Assembly: GCF_001905545.1 (NCBI RefSeq) | Contig: NZ_LIPD01000009.1 | Location: forward strand, 523,576 to 587,575 | Direction of reading: 5' to 3' | Length of the DNA stretch: 64,000 nt | Source of the DNA: Streptomyces sp. CB02056 | GTDB lineage: Bacteria; Actinomycetota; Actinomycetes; Streptomycetales; Streptomycetaceae | In this document: positions 1 to 8,093 of the stretch, piece by piece | Position numbering within the stretch: the stretch's first letter is position 1 | Layout: each line of letters opens with the position of its first letter | Program-made: the position numbers and the translations under genes | The notes under the pieces: model-generated | Seen by the model: the letters and a program-made list of their open reading frames with translations, nothing else | Databases searched by the model: none | What the model was told of the DNA's origin: nothing

Positions 1-1
1 C

Positions 2-70
2 GAGCGGCGCCCGGTGGGGGCCGGTGGGGAGAGCGTCGTGCGAAGTGGGGGGAGGGGACGGAAGTGGTGA
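2..70 (+). CDS. C-terminal tail of an upstream gene (partial)
   Basis: An open frame enters from the left edge and ends with TGA at 68-70, giving about 22 Gly/Arg-rich residues. The stop overlaps the likely GTG start of the next gene at 67-69 (GTGA), the coupling style used throughout this window. From position alone it could be the end of a TadE-like pseudopilin, since TadE and TadG-like genes are usually adjacent. The fragment is too short to identify, and a non-coding leader is possible. Confidence 0.35.
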   Translation, partial: ERRPVGAGGESVVRSGGRGRKW

Positions 71-513
71 GCCGTCTGCGGCGACGGCTGTCGGCGCGCC
101 GGTCCGACCGGGGCGCGGTGGCCCTCTTCGTGGCGATCTGCGCGGCCTACGTCGTGCTCGTCATCGCCCTGGTGATCGACGCCGGCGGCCGGCTGCGGGT
201 CGCCGAGCGGACCGACGCCTACGCCCTGGAGGCCGCGCGGGTCGGCGGCCAGCAGCTCGACCGGGCGGCCGTCCTCCAGGGCAAGGGCTTCAAGGTCCAG
301 GAGAAGTACGTGCGGGACGCCGCCGACGCCTACCTGGGCCTGTACGGCCTGCGGGCGGGCGGCATCGAGTTCTCCGGTGACGGCAGGGTCGTCACCGTCA
401 CCGTGCAGGCCGACTACCGCCCGGTCCTGCTGGGCGCCCTCGGGGAGCGGAAGGTTACGGGCAAGGGCAGTGCGACCCTCGTCCACGGAGTAGAGAAAGC
501 GGAGACCGACTGA
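67..513 (+). CDS. TadE/TadG-like pilus-assembly membrane protein
   Basis: Small single-pass membrane protein of about 148 residues. A basic N-terminus (residues 1-15) precedes the 'DRGAVALF' segment and one hydrophobic helix (about 18-40), the usual TadE/TadG arrangement in which the helix is followed by an extracytoplasmic pseudopilin-like domain. That domain begins with a polar alpha-helical stretch rich in Ala, Arg and Gln. The GTG at 67 overlaps the upstream stop and sits about 8 bases after a GGAGGGGA Shine-Dalgarno; GTG 64 is the alternative. Its stop (511-513) overlaps the next ATG by one base, so both are probably one operon. Actinomycete tad loci build Flp-type pili, but the ATPase and platform genes are not in view, so the role is inferred from the family. 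Confidence 0.7.
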   Translation: MSRLRRRLSARRSDRGAVALFVAICAAYVVLVIALVIDAGGRLRVAERTDAYALEAARVGGQQLDRAAVLQGKGFKVQEKYVRDAADAYLGLYGLRAGGIEFSGDGRVVTVTVQADYRPVLLGALGERKVTGKGSATLVHGVEKAETD

Positions 514-3500
514 TGGCCGCGCCACGTGCCAAGGACCAGGCCCGTACCGCCCAGGCCCGAAACGGCCAGGCCCCCAACGGCCGGGCCGGGACGTCCCATC
601 GGGCCGGCGGTGCCCGAAGGCCCGCCGCCCCGGCGCCCCGACCACCCCGCGGCCGCGGCCGCGCCGTGATCACCGCGCTCGGCGCGCTGGTCGCCCTGCT
701 CGCGCTGCTGTTCGGCGTCCCCGCGCTGCTGCTGTACGGCACCGACGCGGTCGCCGGGATGGGCGAGGTCGCCTCGGGCGGGGTGGGCGAGGCGCTCACC
801 AGTCCGGACGACGGAAGCCTGTTCCTCTGGGCGCTGGTGGTGGTCGGCTGGATCGCCTGGGCCTGCTTCGCGCTCTCCGTCCTGCTGGAGATCCCGGCCC
901 AGCTGCGCGGCCGGATCGCCCGCCGCATCCCGGCCTTCGGCTGGAGCCAGCGGCTCGCGGCCGGGCTGGTCGGCTCGGTGCTCGCCCTGCTCCCGGTGGC
1001 CGGCTCGGCCTTCGCGGCCGTCCCCGAGCCGAACCACAGCCCGGTCGTCCAGGCGCAGTTGACGCCGGGCGTGCAGCGCGCCGCACTGCCCGCCGCGCAG
1101 GCCGCGCCGGCCCTGACCCCGGCCGCCGAGCAGCAGAGCACGTACACCGTCCGGGACGCCCGGCCGGCCGACAGCCTGTGGTCCATCGCCGAGCGCCAAC
1201 TGGGCTCGGGGGAACGCTGGGTGGAGATCGCCAAGCTCAACGACGGCCGGGTGATGGGCGATTCGGGCATCCGCTTCGACGCCGACCGGCCGATCCAGCC
1301 CGGCTGGGAGCTGCTGATGCCGGCGGACGCCAAGCCGGACGAGGCGAGGACACCGGCGCCGCCCGCCCCGGCCCCCTCGGGCGACCCGGCGCAGGGCGCG
1401 CCGCAGGAGACGCCGCAGAGCGCTCCGCAGTCCGGGACGGAGGCCGGTGGGCCCGGTGGCGCGGGCGGTGCGGCCGGCTCCGGCGGCCAGCGGACCGTCA
1501 CCGTCCAGACCGGGGAGAGCCTGTCGGCCATCGCCCAGCGGGAGCTGGGGGACGGGGAGCAGTGGCCGAAGCTGTTCGAGGCGAACAAGGGGGCGCAGGC
1601 CCCGGACGGGACGCAGCTGACCGACCCGGACGTGGTGGTGCCGGGGATGGTGCTCACCGTTCCGGGGGCGGGGGGTGCCGCACCGGCGCCCGCACCGGCT
1701 CCCGCTGATCAGGCTCCGGCCGACCAGGCCCCGGCCCCCGCGCCGGCCCCCGCCGACCAGGCTCCGGCGCCGGGCGCTCCCGCGCCGGGCGCGCCGCAGT
1801 CGGCCCCGGCGCCCGCGCCCACGCACGCGCCGGCCCACGCGCCCGCCCCCGCCGCGCACGCCGACCCGGCCCCCAGCGACGACTACACCGTCGCCCTCTC
1901 GGCCTCCACCGTCGGCGTCCTGCTCGCGGCCGTCATGGTCGGCGCCGTCGCCCACAAGCGCGGCACCCAGCAGCGCGCCCGCCGCCCCCGGCACCGCATC
2001 GCGATGCCCGAGGCCGAGGCCGCCGCCTTCGAGAACGAGCTGATGGCCCGGCAGGACCAGGCCGGACTGGACCTGCTGGACCGCTCCCTGCGCACCCTGG
2101 CCCGCAACACCGTGCGCGGCGGCAAGCGGCTGCCCGCCATCGTCGCCGCCCGGATCACCCCGGGCCAAACCATCGAACTGCACCTGTCCGGACCGGCCAC
2201 CCCGATCGCGCCGTTCCGCGCCGCGCACGCCGCCAACGTGTGGTGGTGCAGCGCCGACTCGGGCGACCTGCTCAGCCCCGGCCAGGCCCGCAAGACCGCC
2301 GCGCCCTATCCCGCGCTGGTCACCCTCGGCACCTCGCCGGACGGCTCGGTGGTCCTCGCCGACCTGGAGGCCGTCCGGCTGCTCCACCTGTCCGGCCACC
2401 CGGACGACGCCCGCGACGTGCTGCGCACCCTCGCCGTCGAACTGGCCCACAGCCCGCTCGCCGACCGGCTGCACCTGCACCTGGTGGACCTCGCCGAGGA
2501 GGTGCCGATCAGCGGCCCGGCCGCCGAACGCGTGCACCGCCACCCCACCCTGGAGGCCGCGCTCGCCGCCCTCGGCCCGCGCACCGCCAAGGCCCGCGCC
2601 ACCCTGGTCGCCGCCGAGGCCACCAGCCCGCGCGAGGCCCGCAGCCGGGGCCAGGCCGACGAGTCCTGGACGCCCGAGATCGTGCTCTGCGCCCACCAGC
2701 CCGGCGGGGACGTCCCGGCCGAGCTCGGACGCCTGCTCGACGCCCGTCCGCGCACCTGCGTCGCCGTCATCACCCGTGCCCCCGAGCGCGGCACCGGCCC
2801 GGTCGCCCGCTGGACCCTGCCGGCCTCCGGCCAGGCCGCGATCCCGGGCCTGCACCTCACGGTCGAGCTGCAGCGGCTCAGCGACCGGCAGTACGACCAG
2901 GTCGCCGAGCTACTCCGGGTCGCCGACGACACCACCCAGCACCCGGCCCCGGCCTGGACGCTGGACGGGCCGGAGGACGACACCGACACCACCGAACTGC
3001 CCGCCGCCGTACCGGTGCTGGCCGCCGTCGGGGCCTCGGCCGCCGTGGCGGTCCCGGCCATCGGAGGTCCGGCTGCCGCGGCTCCGGTCGGTGGGGCTTC
3101 GACCGGCGGGGCCTCCGTCGGTGGGGCTTCCGCCGGCAGGACTTCCGTCGGCGGGGCTTCGGCAGGCGGGGCTTCGGCAGGCGGGGCGGAGGAAGGCGCG
3201 GCCGCCGGTCCCCGGCTGCTCGCCCGGGTCATCGGCACCGGCGCCAGCCCGTTCGCGGGCACCGATCCGGTGGCGCCCGCTCCGACCCCTGCCGCGCTGC
3301 CGCCCGCGGCGTCCAGCCCGGCTTCGGCTCCGGCGCCTGCCCCGGCCGGCCCGGCGCGGTTCGCCGTCAACGGGCAGGGACGGCAGGCGGCGACCGACGA
3401 GACCACCCGCGACCTGCGCCGGCCGGGCCTGGCGGAGGACGAGGGGACGGCCGGGCCGGGGGACACCGGTTCGGAGTCCACGGCGACGGTCGTGCTCGCC

Positions 3501-4562
3501 GTCCAGCCGGTCGTGCCGCAGCCCGTCGTGGCGGAGCCGACCGCGTCGAAGACGGCCGAGGGCCTTGTGCCGTCGACCGAGCCCGTTCCCGCTGCCGCTG
3601 CCGCTCCCGAGGCTGCCGTCGCCCTCGGGACCGGACCGGCCGGGACGGCGGAGACCGCGGAGGCCGTCGAAGCCGCCGAGGCCGTCGGTGCGGAGCAGCC
3701 CGGCCCCGCCGCCGTCGCCCCGGTCGCCCGGACGACGCCCGGCCGCAGCGACAGCGACGACCTGCTCGCCATCCTCCGCTCCCCGGAGGCGCACGCCCCC
3801 CGCAACGCCCCCCGGATCCGGCTGCTCGGCCCGGTGGACGTCGCGGGAGTCCTCGGCGCCGCCGCACCCGGCGCGCTGCCCCGGCTCACCGAACTGGCCG
3901 TCTACCTGGCGCTGCGCCCCGGGTCCGACCGCCACGCGCTCGACCACGACCTGCACCCCGGCGCGGCGCACCTCGACCCGCACCCCACCGCGGCCGGCTC
4001 CGAGAGCCCGCTGCCGGCCAAACTCGCCGACCTGGCCGCCTGGTTCGGCACCTCGCCGGAGGGCCGGGTCTTCCTGCCCACCGAGGGCACCGAGGGCTAC
4101 TCCTTCGCCCCGGCGGTCACCTGCGACTGGGACGAGTTCCGCGGCCTCTACCGGCGCGGCATGCGCAGCACCAGCGCCACCGCCGACGCGGCCCTCGCCC
4201 ACGCCCTGGCCCTGGTCCGCGGCGCGCCGTTCGCCGAGGCCCCGCCGGCCTCGTACGGCTGGGCCGAGGCCGAGCGGCAGGACATGATCGCGGCGATCGT
4301 CGACACGGCCCACGAACTGGCCGCCCGCCGCCTGCAGTACGGCGACCACCGCAGCGCCGAGGCCGCCGTCTTCCGCGGCCTCGCCGTCGCCCCGGACGTC
4401 GAACTGCTGCACCGGGACCTCTTCTACGCCTACGCCTCGGCCGGCGCCCGGGACCAACTCCTGCGCGCCGTCAATCGGTTGGACGCCCTCAGCCGCCGGA
4501 CCGGCCGGGATCTGGACGCCGACACCGTCGCCCTGCTGCGGGACCTGCTCGCGGGCTCCTGA
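513..4562 (+). CDS. membrane LysM-repeat protein with C-terminal BTAD domain
   Basis: Protein of 1349 residues. Three hydrophobic segments (about 50-75, 100-125, 145-170) are followed by two LysM modules (about 210-270 and 325-385, each with a 'LWSIAERQLG' or 'LSAIAQRELG' type core), a Pro/Ala/Gln/Asp linker (390-455) and another helix (about 460-482). A long cytoplasmic part follows, with Gly/Ala/Ser repeats near residues 860-895. The last 250 residues resemble a bacterial transcriptional activator domain (BTAD) of the SARP/AfsR type. LysM binds peptidoglycan and BTAD is a TPR-like regulatory fold, so the layout suggests wall sensing coupled to an intracellular output. Such proteins occur next to tad genes in Streptomyces. 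I see no DNA-binding winged helix, so direct transcription control is not claimed. The start overlaps the upstream stop (TGATG). Confidence 0.78.
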   Translation: MAAPRAKDQARTAQARNGQAPNGRAGTSHRAGGARRPAAPAPRPPRGRGRAVITALGALVALLALLFGVPALLLYGTDAVAGMGEVASGGVGEALTSPDDGSLFLWALVVVGWIAWACFALSVLLEIPAQLRGRIARRIPAFGWSQRLAAGLVGSVLALLPVAGSAFAAVPEPNHSPVVQAQLTPGVQRAALPAAQAAPALTPAAEQQSTYTVRDARPADSLWSIAERQLGSGERWVEIAKLNDGRVMGDSGIRFDADRPIQPGWELLMPADAKPDEARTPAPPAPAPSGDPAQGAPQETPQSAPQSGTEAGGPGGAGGAAGSGGQRTVTVQTGESLSAIAQRELGDGEQWPKLFEANKGAQAPDGTQLTDPDVVVPGMVLTVPGAGGAAPAPAPAPADQAPADQAPAPAPAPADQAPAPGAPAPGAPQSAPAPAPTHAPAHAPAPAAHADPAPSDDYTVALSASTVGVLLAAVMVGAVAHKRGTQQRARRPRHRIAMPEAEAAAFENELMARQDQAGLDLLDRSLRTLARNTVRGGKRLPAIVAARITPGQTIELHLSGPATPIAPFRAAHAANVWWCSADSGDLLSPGQARKTAAPYPALVTLGTSPDGSVVLADLEAVRLLHLSGHPDDARDVLRTLAVELAHSPLADRLHLHLVDLAEEVPISGPAAERVHRHPTLEAALAALGPRTAKARATLVAAEATSPREARSRGQADESWTPEIVLCAHQPGGDVPAELGRLLDARPRTCVAVITRAPERGTGPVARWTLPASGQAAIPGLHLTVELQRLSDRQYDQVAELLRVADDTTQHPAPAWTLDGPEDDTDTTELPAAVPVLAAVGASAAVAVPAIGGPAAAAPVGGASTGGASVGGASAGRTSVGGASAGGASAGGAEEGAAAGPRLLARVIGTGASPFAGTDPVAPAPTPAALPPAASSPASAPAPAPAGPARFAVNGQGRQAATDETTRDLRRPGLAEDEGTAGPGDTGSESTATVVLAVQPVVPQPVVAEPTASKTAEGLVPSTEPVPAAAAAPEAAVALGTGPAGTAETAEAVEAAEAVGAEQPGPAAVAPVARTTPGRSDSDDLLAILRSPEAHAPRNAPRIRLLGPVDVAGVLGAAAPGALPRLTELAVYLALRPGSDRHALDHDLHPGAAHLDPHPTAAGSESPLPAKLADLAAWFGTSPEGRVFLPTEGTEGYSFAPAVTCDWDEFRGLYRRGMRSTSATADAALAHALALVRGAPFAEAPPASYGWAEAERQDMIAAIVDTAHELAARRLQYGDHRSAEAAVFRGLAVAPDVELLHRDLFYAYASAGARDQLLRAVNRLDALSRRTGRDLDADTVALLRDLLAGS

Positions 4563-4578
4563 CACCGCGCCCGCCCGC

Positions 4579-4607
4579 CCGGCCACTCCTGTTCCAGGGG
4601 TGGCCGG
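4579..4607. terminator. hairpin terminator between convergent genes
   Basis: Stem arms CCGGCCAC-t-CCTG and CAGG-g-GTGGCCGG close on a 3-base loop, with one symmetric T/G mismatch. It lies 17 bases after the LysM-BTAD stop and before the 3' end of the minus-strand gene. There is no U-tract, which is usual for actinomycete terminators, so it may serve both directions. Confidence 0.7.
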
Positions 4608-4625
4608 ACGGGTTTCCGGGAGCGG

Positions 4626-4928
4626 TCACTCCTCCCAGGAGAAGGGCCGGCAGGCACAGGCGCCGTCGCGCGCCGGTTCGGCGGCCGAGTGGACGTCCTG
4701 GACGACGGCCTCCGGAACCCGTGCCACGGCCACCAGGACCCGCCGGTCGTCCGCCGGGGTCCGCGCGACCACCTCGACCTGCTCCTGCTCCTCCGCCGTC
4801 GCCCGGACGAGCGAGCTGAACACGTACGTTCCGCCCTCGACGCCGTACCCGTCCGCCCACAGCTCGACCAACGCCCCGCCGTGCAGGGCCAGATGCCAGC
4901 GGGACGGTGTTCCGGCGACGGGTTCCAT
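4626..4928 (-). CDS. conserved hypothetical protein, 100 aa
   Basis: I do not recognise a family. The product is an acidic soluble protein of 100 residues with alternating beta-like stretches ('WHLALHGGALVELWADGY', 'GTYVFSSLV', 'VEVVARTP', 'RVLVAVARVP') and a cysteine-containing C-terminus ending PFSWEE. No signal peptide or membrane segment is seen. The minus-strand reading has strong third-position G/C and protein-like composition, unlike the long plus-strand shadow frame. It lies 15 bases after a HAD-like gene on the same strand and may be cotranscribed with it. Similar small proteins are common in Streptomyces; function unknown. Confidence 0.6.
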   Translation of the reverse strand: MEPVAGTPSRWHLALHGGALVELWADGYGVEGGTYVFSSLVRATAEEQEQVEVVARTPADDRRVLVAVARVPEAVVQDVHSAAEPARDGACACRPFSWEE

Positions 4929-4943
4929 GGCGGGGCAGTGTAG

Positions 4944-5492
4944 TCAGGCCGTCCGCAGCCAGGCGTCCAGCGCGGCGAAGTCCGCGTCGGTGAGCCCGCG
5001 TCGGGGATCGACCCGGTGGAGCAGGGCGCGGGCGGGGGAGTGGGCGGCGACCCAGCGGCGGTCGGCCCCGGTGATCTCGTCGTCCACCCAGGCGAACGGC
5101 CGCCCGCCCGCCCAGGCGACCAGCGTGCGGGTCTTCCAGTGCAGGCCCTGCGGCGGGTGCGTGGCGTCCGCGGTGTCCGCGTCCTCCGCGTCGTCGGAGT
5201 CGTCCACCGGCCAGTCCACGACGGGCAGTCGGGGCAGGCCGAGCCAGGGCGCGAGGCACTCGTTGGCGTCCTCCAGCCAGGTGGTGGCCCACACCGGCTC
5301 GGCCGGCAGGCGGAGCAGCCGAGGGCCCAACTCCGGGTCCACGCGGGCGATCAGCGGGTTCCCGCCCGGCGTCGTACCGGCCGGGACGTGCGGGCTGCGG
5401 TGGACGGGGTAGCCGCCCGGCGGCGGGCCCCCGAAGGGGATCAGCGGACCGTCCACGTCGAGGAAGAGCAGCGGGCGATCGGTATCGATCAT
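4944..5492 (-). CDS. HAD-like hydrolase
   Basis: Soluble protein of 182 residues. The N-terminal 'LLFLDVDGPLIPFGG' has the HAD motif I DxDG: the first Asp would be the nucleophile and the second the acid/base. A later 'VWATTWLEDAN' resembles motif II (Thr), and 'FAWVDDEITGAD' carries the acidic pair expected of motif IV. It is shorter than most HAD phosphatases and has no obvious cap domain. The ATG is at 5492. It is divergent from the TPR-like gene at 5665 and upstream of the 100-aa gene. Substrate unknown; probably a small phosphatase. Confidence 0.68.
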   Translation of the reverse strand: MIDTDRPLLFLDVDGPLIPFGGPPPGGYPVHRSPHVPAGTTPGGNPLIARVDPELGPRLLRLPAEPVWATTWLEDANECLAPWLGLPRLPVVDWPVDDSDDAEDADTADATHPPQGLHWKTRTLVAWAGGRPFAWVDDEITGADRRWVAAHSPARALLHRVDPRRGLTDADFAALDAWLRTA

Positions 5493-5664
5493 GACGGCAC
5501 CTTAGCGGGCGGCGCGGGCGGTGTGGCGCGCCGATCGGCCACCCGGCCTGGAACGGGCGAGCCGGGATCTCGTAGGGTGGCGCGCACGGAGTGTGGTGGC
5601 AGGCACCACGCAGTCGAGGGCATCAGACGCCGCGGGAGCGGCGGGGCGGGGCGGTGACCAGGAG

Positions 5665-7959
5665 ATGGCGGAGACGACAGCGGTTTCCGGAGGTCCCGAC
5701 CCGGCCGGGGGCTCGGGTCCCTGGGACGCCGTACCGCCGCCCCCGCGCTTCCCGGCCGAGGAGCACCCGCCCGGCCCCGCCGCGCTGTACGAGCCGCCGC
5801 CGGCGCCCCCGGCCGCACCCCCGGCCGCACCACCGGTCGCGCCGCCGCCCGCACCGCCCGTCCCGCCCACCGGATGGACCCTCACCGGGCTGCCCGCCGC
5901 CGGGGCCGCGTCCACGGCGACCCCGCCGCCGTTCCCGGTCCAGAGCGCGGCGCCGAGCGCCGCCGCCGTCGGCGCGGGCGGGCTCGGAGCCGCGCCGCGC
6001 GGACGGATCCTGGTCATCGAGGGCGGGTACGGAACGTCCGGCCGCCGCACCTGGGGCCGCGGCGGACCGACCCAGGCACCCGTGCTCTCGGCGATGCTCG
6101 CCGCCGTCTCGCCGCAGGTGCTGCTCGCCGCGGACGCGGTGGACGCCGTCCACCTCCCCGGCGCCGGGGACCCGCACACCGTCCTCGCCCACCTGCGCGC
6201 CGCCTCCCGGCACCCCGGACCGCTGCTGATCCACCTGGGCGGCCACGTCGTCGCCGACAAGCGCGGCGGGCAGCTCCAGCTGACCCTGCGCGACGCCAAG
6301 CAGGACGGCCTCCCCTGGCAGGCCGTCGCCGCCGAGCTGAGCCACCGTCCGGCCGAGTGGCAGACCCTCGTCATCGCCGACCTGAGCGCCGACCAGAACG
6401 CCTGGCCGTACCTCCAGGGCACCGTCTCGCCGCTCAGCGAGGGGATCCCGCTCTGGGCGGTGGTCAGCCCGGACCCGGAACAGATCGGCACCTTCACCCG
6501 CGCCCTGATCGAGGCGCTGCACGGCGGGCGGCCCGGTGCGGGCGAGGTGCTCGCGCCGGAGCAGCTGCGTCAGCAGGTGTACTCGGTGCTGCGGCCGGAC
6601 GTGGTCATCCTGGCCACGCACGCCCCGGACCGGCCGTTCTTCCGCAACACCGCCCGTCGCGGCGAGGGCCTGCCGGCCGAGGTGGCGCCGCTGCCGACCG
6701 CCGGTACGGCGCCCTCCGACGCGCCGCCGCCCCCGGTGGCGCCGCTGCCGCGTCCGGCGGAGCCCCGGGACGCCGCCCCCGAGTGGCCGGTAGCGGCCCC
6801 GGCCGGGGCGCCCGCGTCGTCGGCGGGGTTGGCGGGGGCGGTCGGGTCCGCTGCGTTCGCCGGGTCTCCGGTGGCCGCGGGCGGTCCGGTCAGCCTGGTC
6901 AAGCCGGGCGTACCGCCCACCCCGCCGCGGCCGGCCCGCCCGGTCAGCCTGCAGAAGGCGGGCGGGAGCGTCGAGGCATCGGGCGTGACCCTGCGCAAGC
7001 CCGCCCCGGCCGACACCGTGCCCGAGGACAGCGCGCACCCGGCGGGCGTCACGCTCCTCAAGTCCCGGCCGGAGCCGGTGGACGGTGCCGTCGCCGAGCC
7101 CGAACTCCCGCAGGAGGAAGCCGCGGTGGCCGCCGAAGCCGCGGCGGAGGCGGTCGGGACCGTGGTCGGGCCGGTGGCCGAGGAGGCAGCGGAGGAGACG
7201 GCGGAGGAGACGGCGGAGGAGACGAGCGAGGAGGCAGCCGAGGGCGCTGCCGGGGAGGTCGTCGAGGAGGCACCCGAGGCCGCGGAGGAGCCCAGGGACG
7301 CCGTCCCGGTGGAGTCCGTGCCGACGGACGAGGCGCCCGCCGAGCAGGCTCCCGCCGACGTCGTTCCGGTGGACGGGACACCTTCTGACGAGGTGCCGGC
7401 CGACGCCGTGCCGCAGGACGAAGCGCCGGCCGAGGACGCTCCCGCCGACGCGCCGCCCGCCCCGAGTGACGTCCCTGCCGACGCACCGGCCGACGAAGCC
7501 GATGAGGCAGCGGCGGCCGCTACGCCCCGCGCGGACTACCGCGAGGTCATCGGACGGATCGTCCGTAGCGCCGAGGCCGGGGACCACGCCGCCGCCACCG
7601 ACCTGGCCTTCGCCCTCGAACTGGAGGCGATCGCCGAGCACGGCGCCGTCTCCGAGCCGGTGCTGCAGGTCCGGCAGGTCCGGGCGCACGTCTGCCGGCT
7701 CGCGGGCCGGTCGGCCGAGGCCGCGGACATCTACCGCGAGGTGGCGCTGACCCTGCTCCGTTCGCAGGGCCCGGACCATGTGGAGACCCAGCGGGCGGCC
7801 ACCAACGCCGAGGCCTGCTGGCGCGCGATCGCCGACCGTGCGGAGGCCATCCGGATCGCCCCGGAGATCATCGAGCTGCGCGCCTACCTCCCGGGCCCGG
7901 ACGGCCGCAAGCTCCGCGCCGCCGAGCGCTACCTCGCCCAGTTGGCCGCGACCGGCTGA
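5665..7959 (+). CDS. large protein with degenerate caspase-like region and TPR-like C-terminus
   Basis: About 764 residues from ATG 5665; an in-frame start at 5521 would add 48 residues of poor composition. The N-terminal 110 residues are Pro/Ala-rich. Residues about 112-330 form a globular alpha/beta domain ('RILVIEGGYGTSGRRTWGRG', 'LLIHLGGHVVADKRGG', 'LVIADLSADQN') whose layout recalls a caspase/CHAT fold, but the second motif has no catalytic Cys. A long acidic Glu/Ala/Pro low-complexity stretch (about 470-620) precedes a helical TPR-like domain (about 625-760) with 'AAEIYREV'-type helices. In actinobacteria such proteins often accompany signalling or effector modules, but no partner is visible here. 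Its stop starts a heptad repeat element. Confidence 0.65.
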   Translation: MAETTAVSGGPDPAGGSGPWDAVPPPPRFPAEEHPPGPAALYEPPPAPPAAPPAAPPVAPPPAPPVPPTGWTLTGLPAAGAASTATPPPFPVQSAAPSAAAVGAGGLGAAPRGRILVIEGGYGTSGRRTWGRGGPTQAPVLSAMLAAVSPQVLLAADAVDAVHLPGAGDPHTVLAHLRAASRHPGPLLIHLGGHVVADKRGGQLQLTLRDAKQDGLPWQAVAAELSHRPAEWQTLVIADLSADQNAWPYLQGTVSPLSEGIPLWAVVSPDPEQIGTFTRALIEALHGGRPGAGEVLAPEQLRQQVYSVLRPDVVILATHAPDRPFFRNTARRGEGLPAEVAPLPTAGTAPSDAPPPPVAPLPRPAEPRDAAPEWPVAAPAGAPASSAGLAGAVGSAAFAGSPVAAGGPVSLVKPGVPPTPPRPARPVSLQKAGGSVEASGVTLRKPAPADTVPEDSAHPAGVTLLKSRPEPVDGAVAEPELPQEEAAVAAEAAAEAVGTVVGPVAEEAAEETAEETAEETSEEAAEGAAGEVVEEAPEAAEEPRDAVPVESVPTDEAPAEQAPADVVPVDGTPSDEVPADAVPQDEAPAEDAPADAPPAPSDVPADAPADEADEAAAAATPRADYREVIGRIVRSAEAGDHAAATDLAFALELEAIAEHGAVSEPVLQVRQVRAHVCRLAGRSAEAADIYREVALTLLRSQGPDHVETQRAATNAEACWRAIADRAEAIRIAPEIIELRAYLPGPDGRKLRAAERYLAQLAATG

Positions 7960-8076
7960 CAACCGGCGGTCGGCGGAGAACCGCTGACGGATAACAGCAG
8001 ACGGAAAACAGCGAACAGCGGACAGATTTCAAAATCTGTCCGCTGTCGTCTGTTATCTGTTACCTGTCATCCGTCA
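7957..8076. repeat. heptad inverted-repeat element, copy 1
   Basis: From the TGA stop at 7957 the sequence can be read in 7-bp units: four degenerate ones, then TGACGGA, TAACAGC, AGACGGA, AAACAGC, GAACAGC and GGACAGA. The 8-bp centre TTTCAAAA is at 8027-8034, followed by six complementary-type units (TCTGTCC, GCTGTCG, TCTGTTA twice, CCTGTCA, TCCGTCA). The inner 15-bp arms (8015-8029 and 8032-8046) pair perfectly. It sits between convergent genes and could act as a two-way terminator. Unlike its surroundings it is only about half G+C. Confidence 0.9.
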
Positions 8077-8093
8077 CCCGGTGACCCGCCGGT

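Noticed and set aside
414..2855. An 813-codon minus-strand open frame opposite the LysM-BTAD gene
   Set aside because: Gly/Arg-rich low-complexity translation with no domain; typical antisense shadow in very high G+C DNA. The plus-strand frame has clear LysM and BTAD segments.
2240..4819. An 859-codon plus-strand frame within the LysM-BTAD gene
   Set aside because: Arg/Pro/Gly-rich out-of-frame reading with no recognisable fold; it runs past the true stop and through the terminator.
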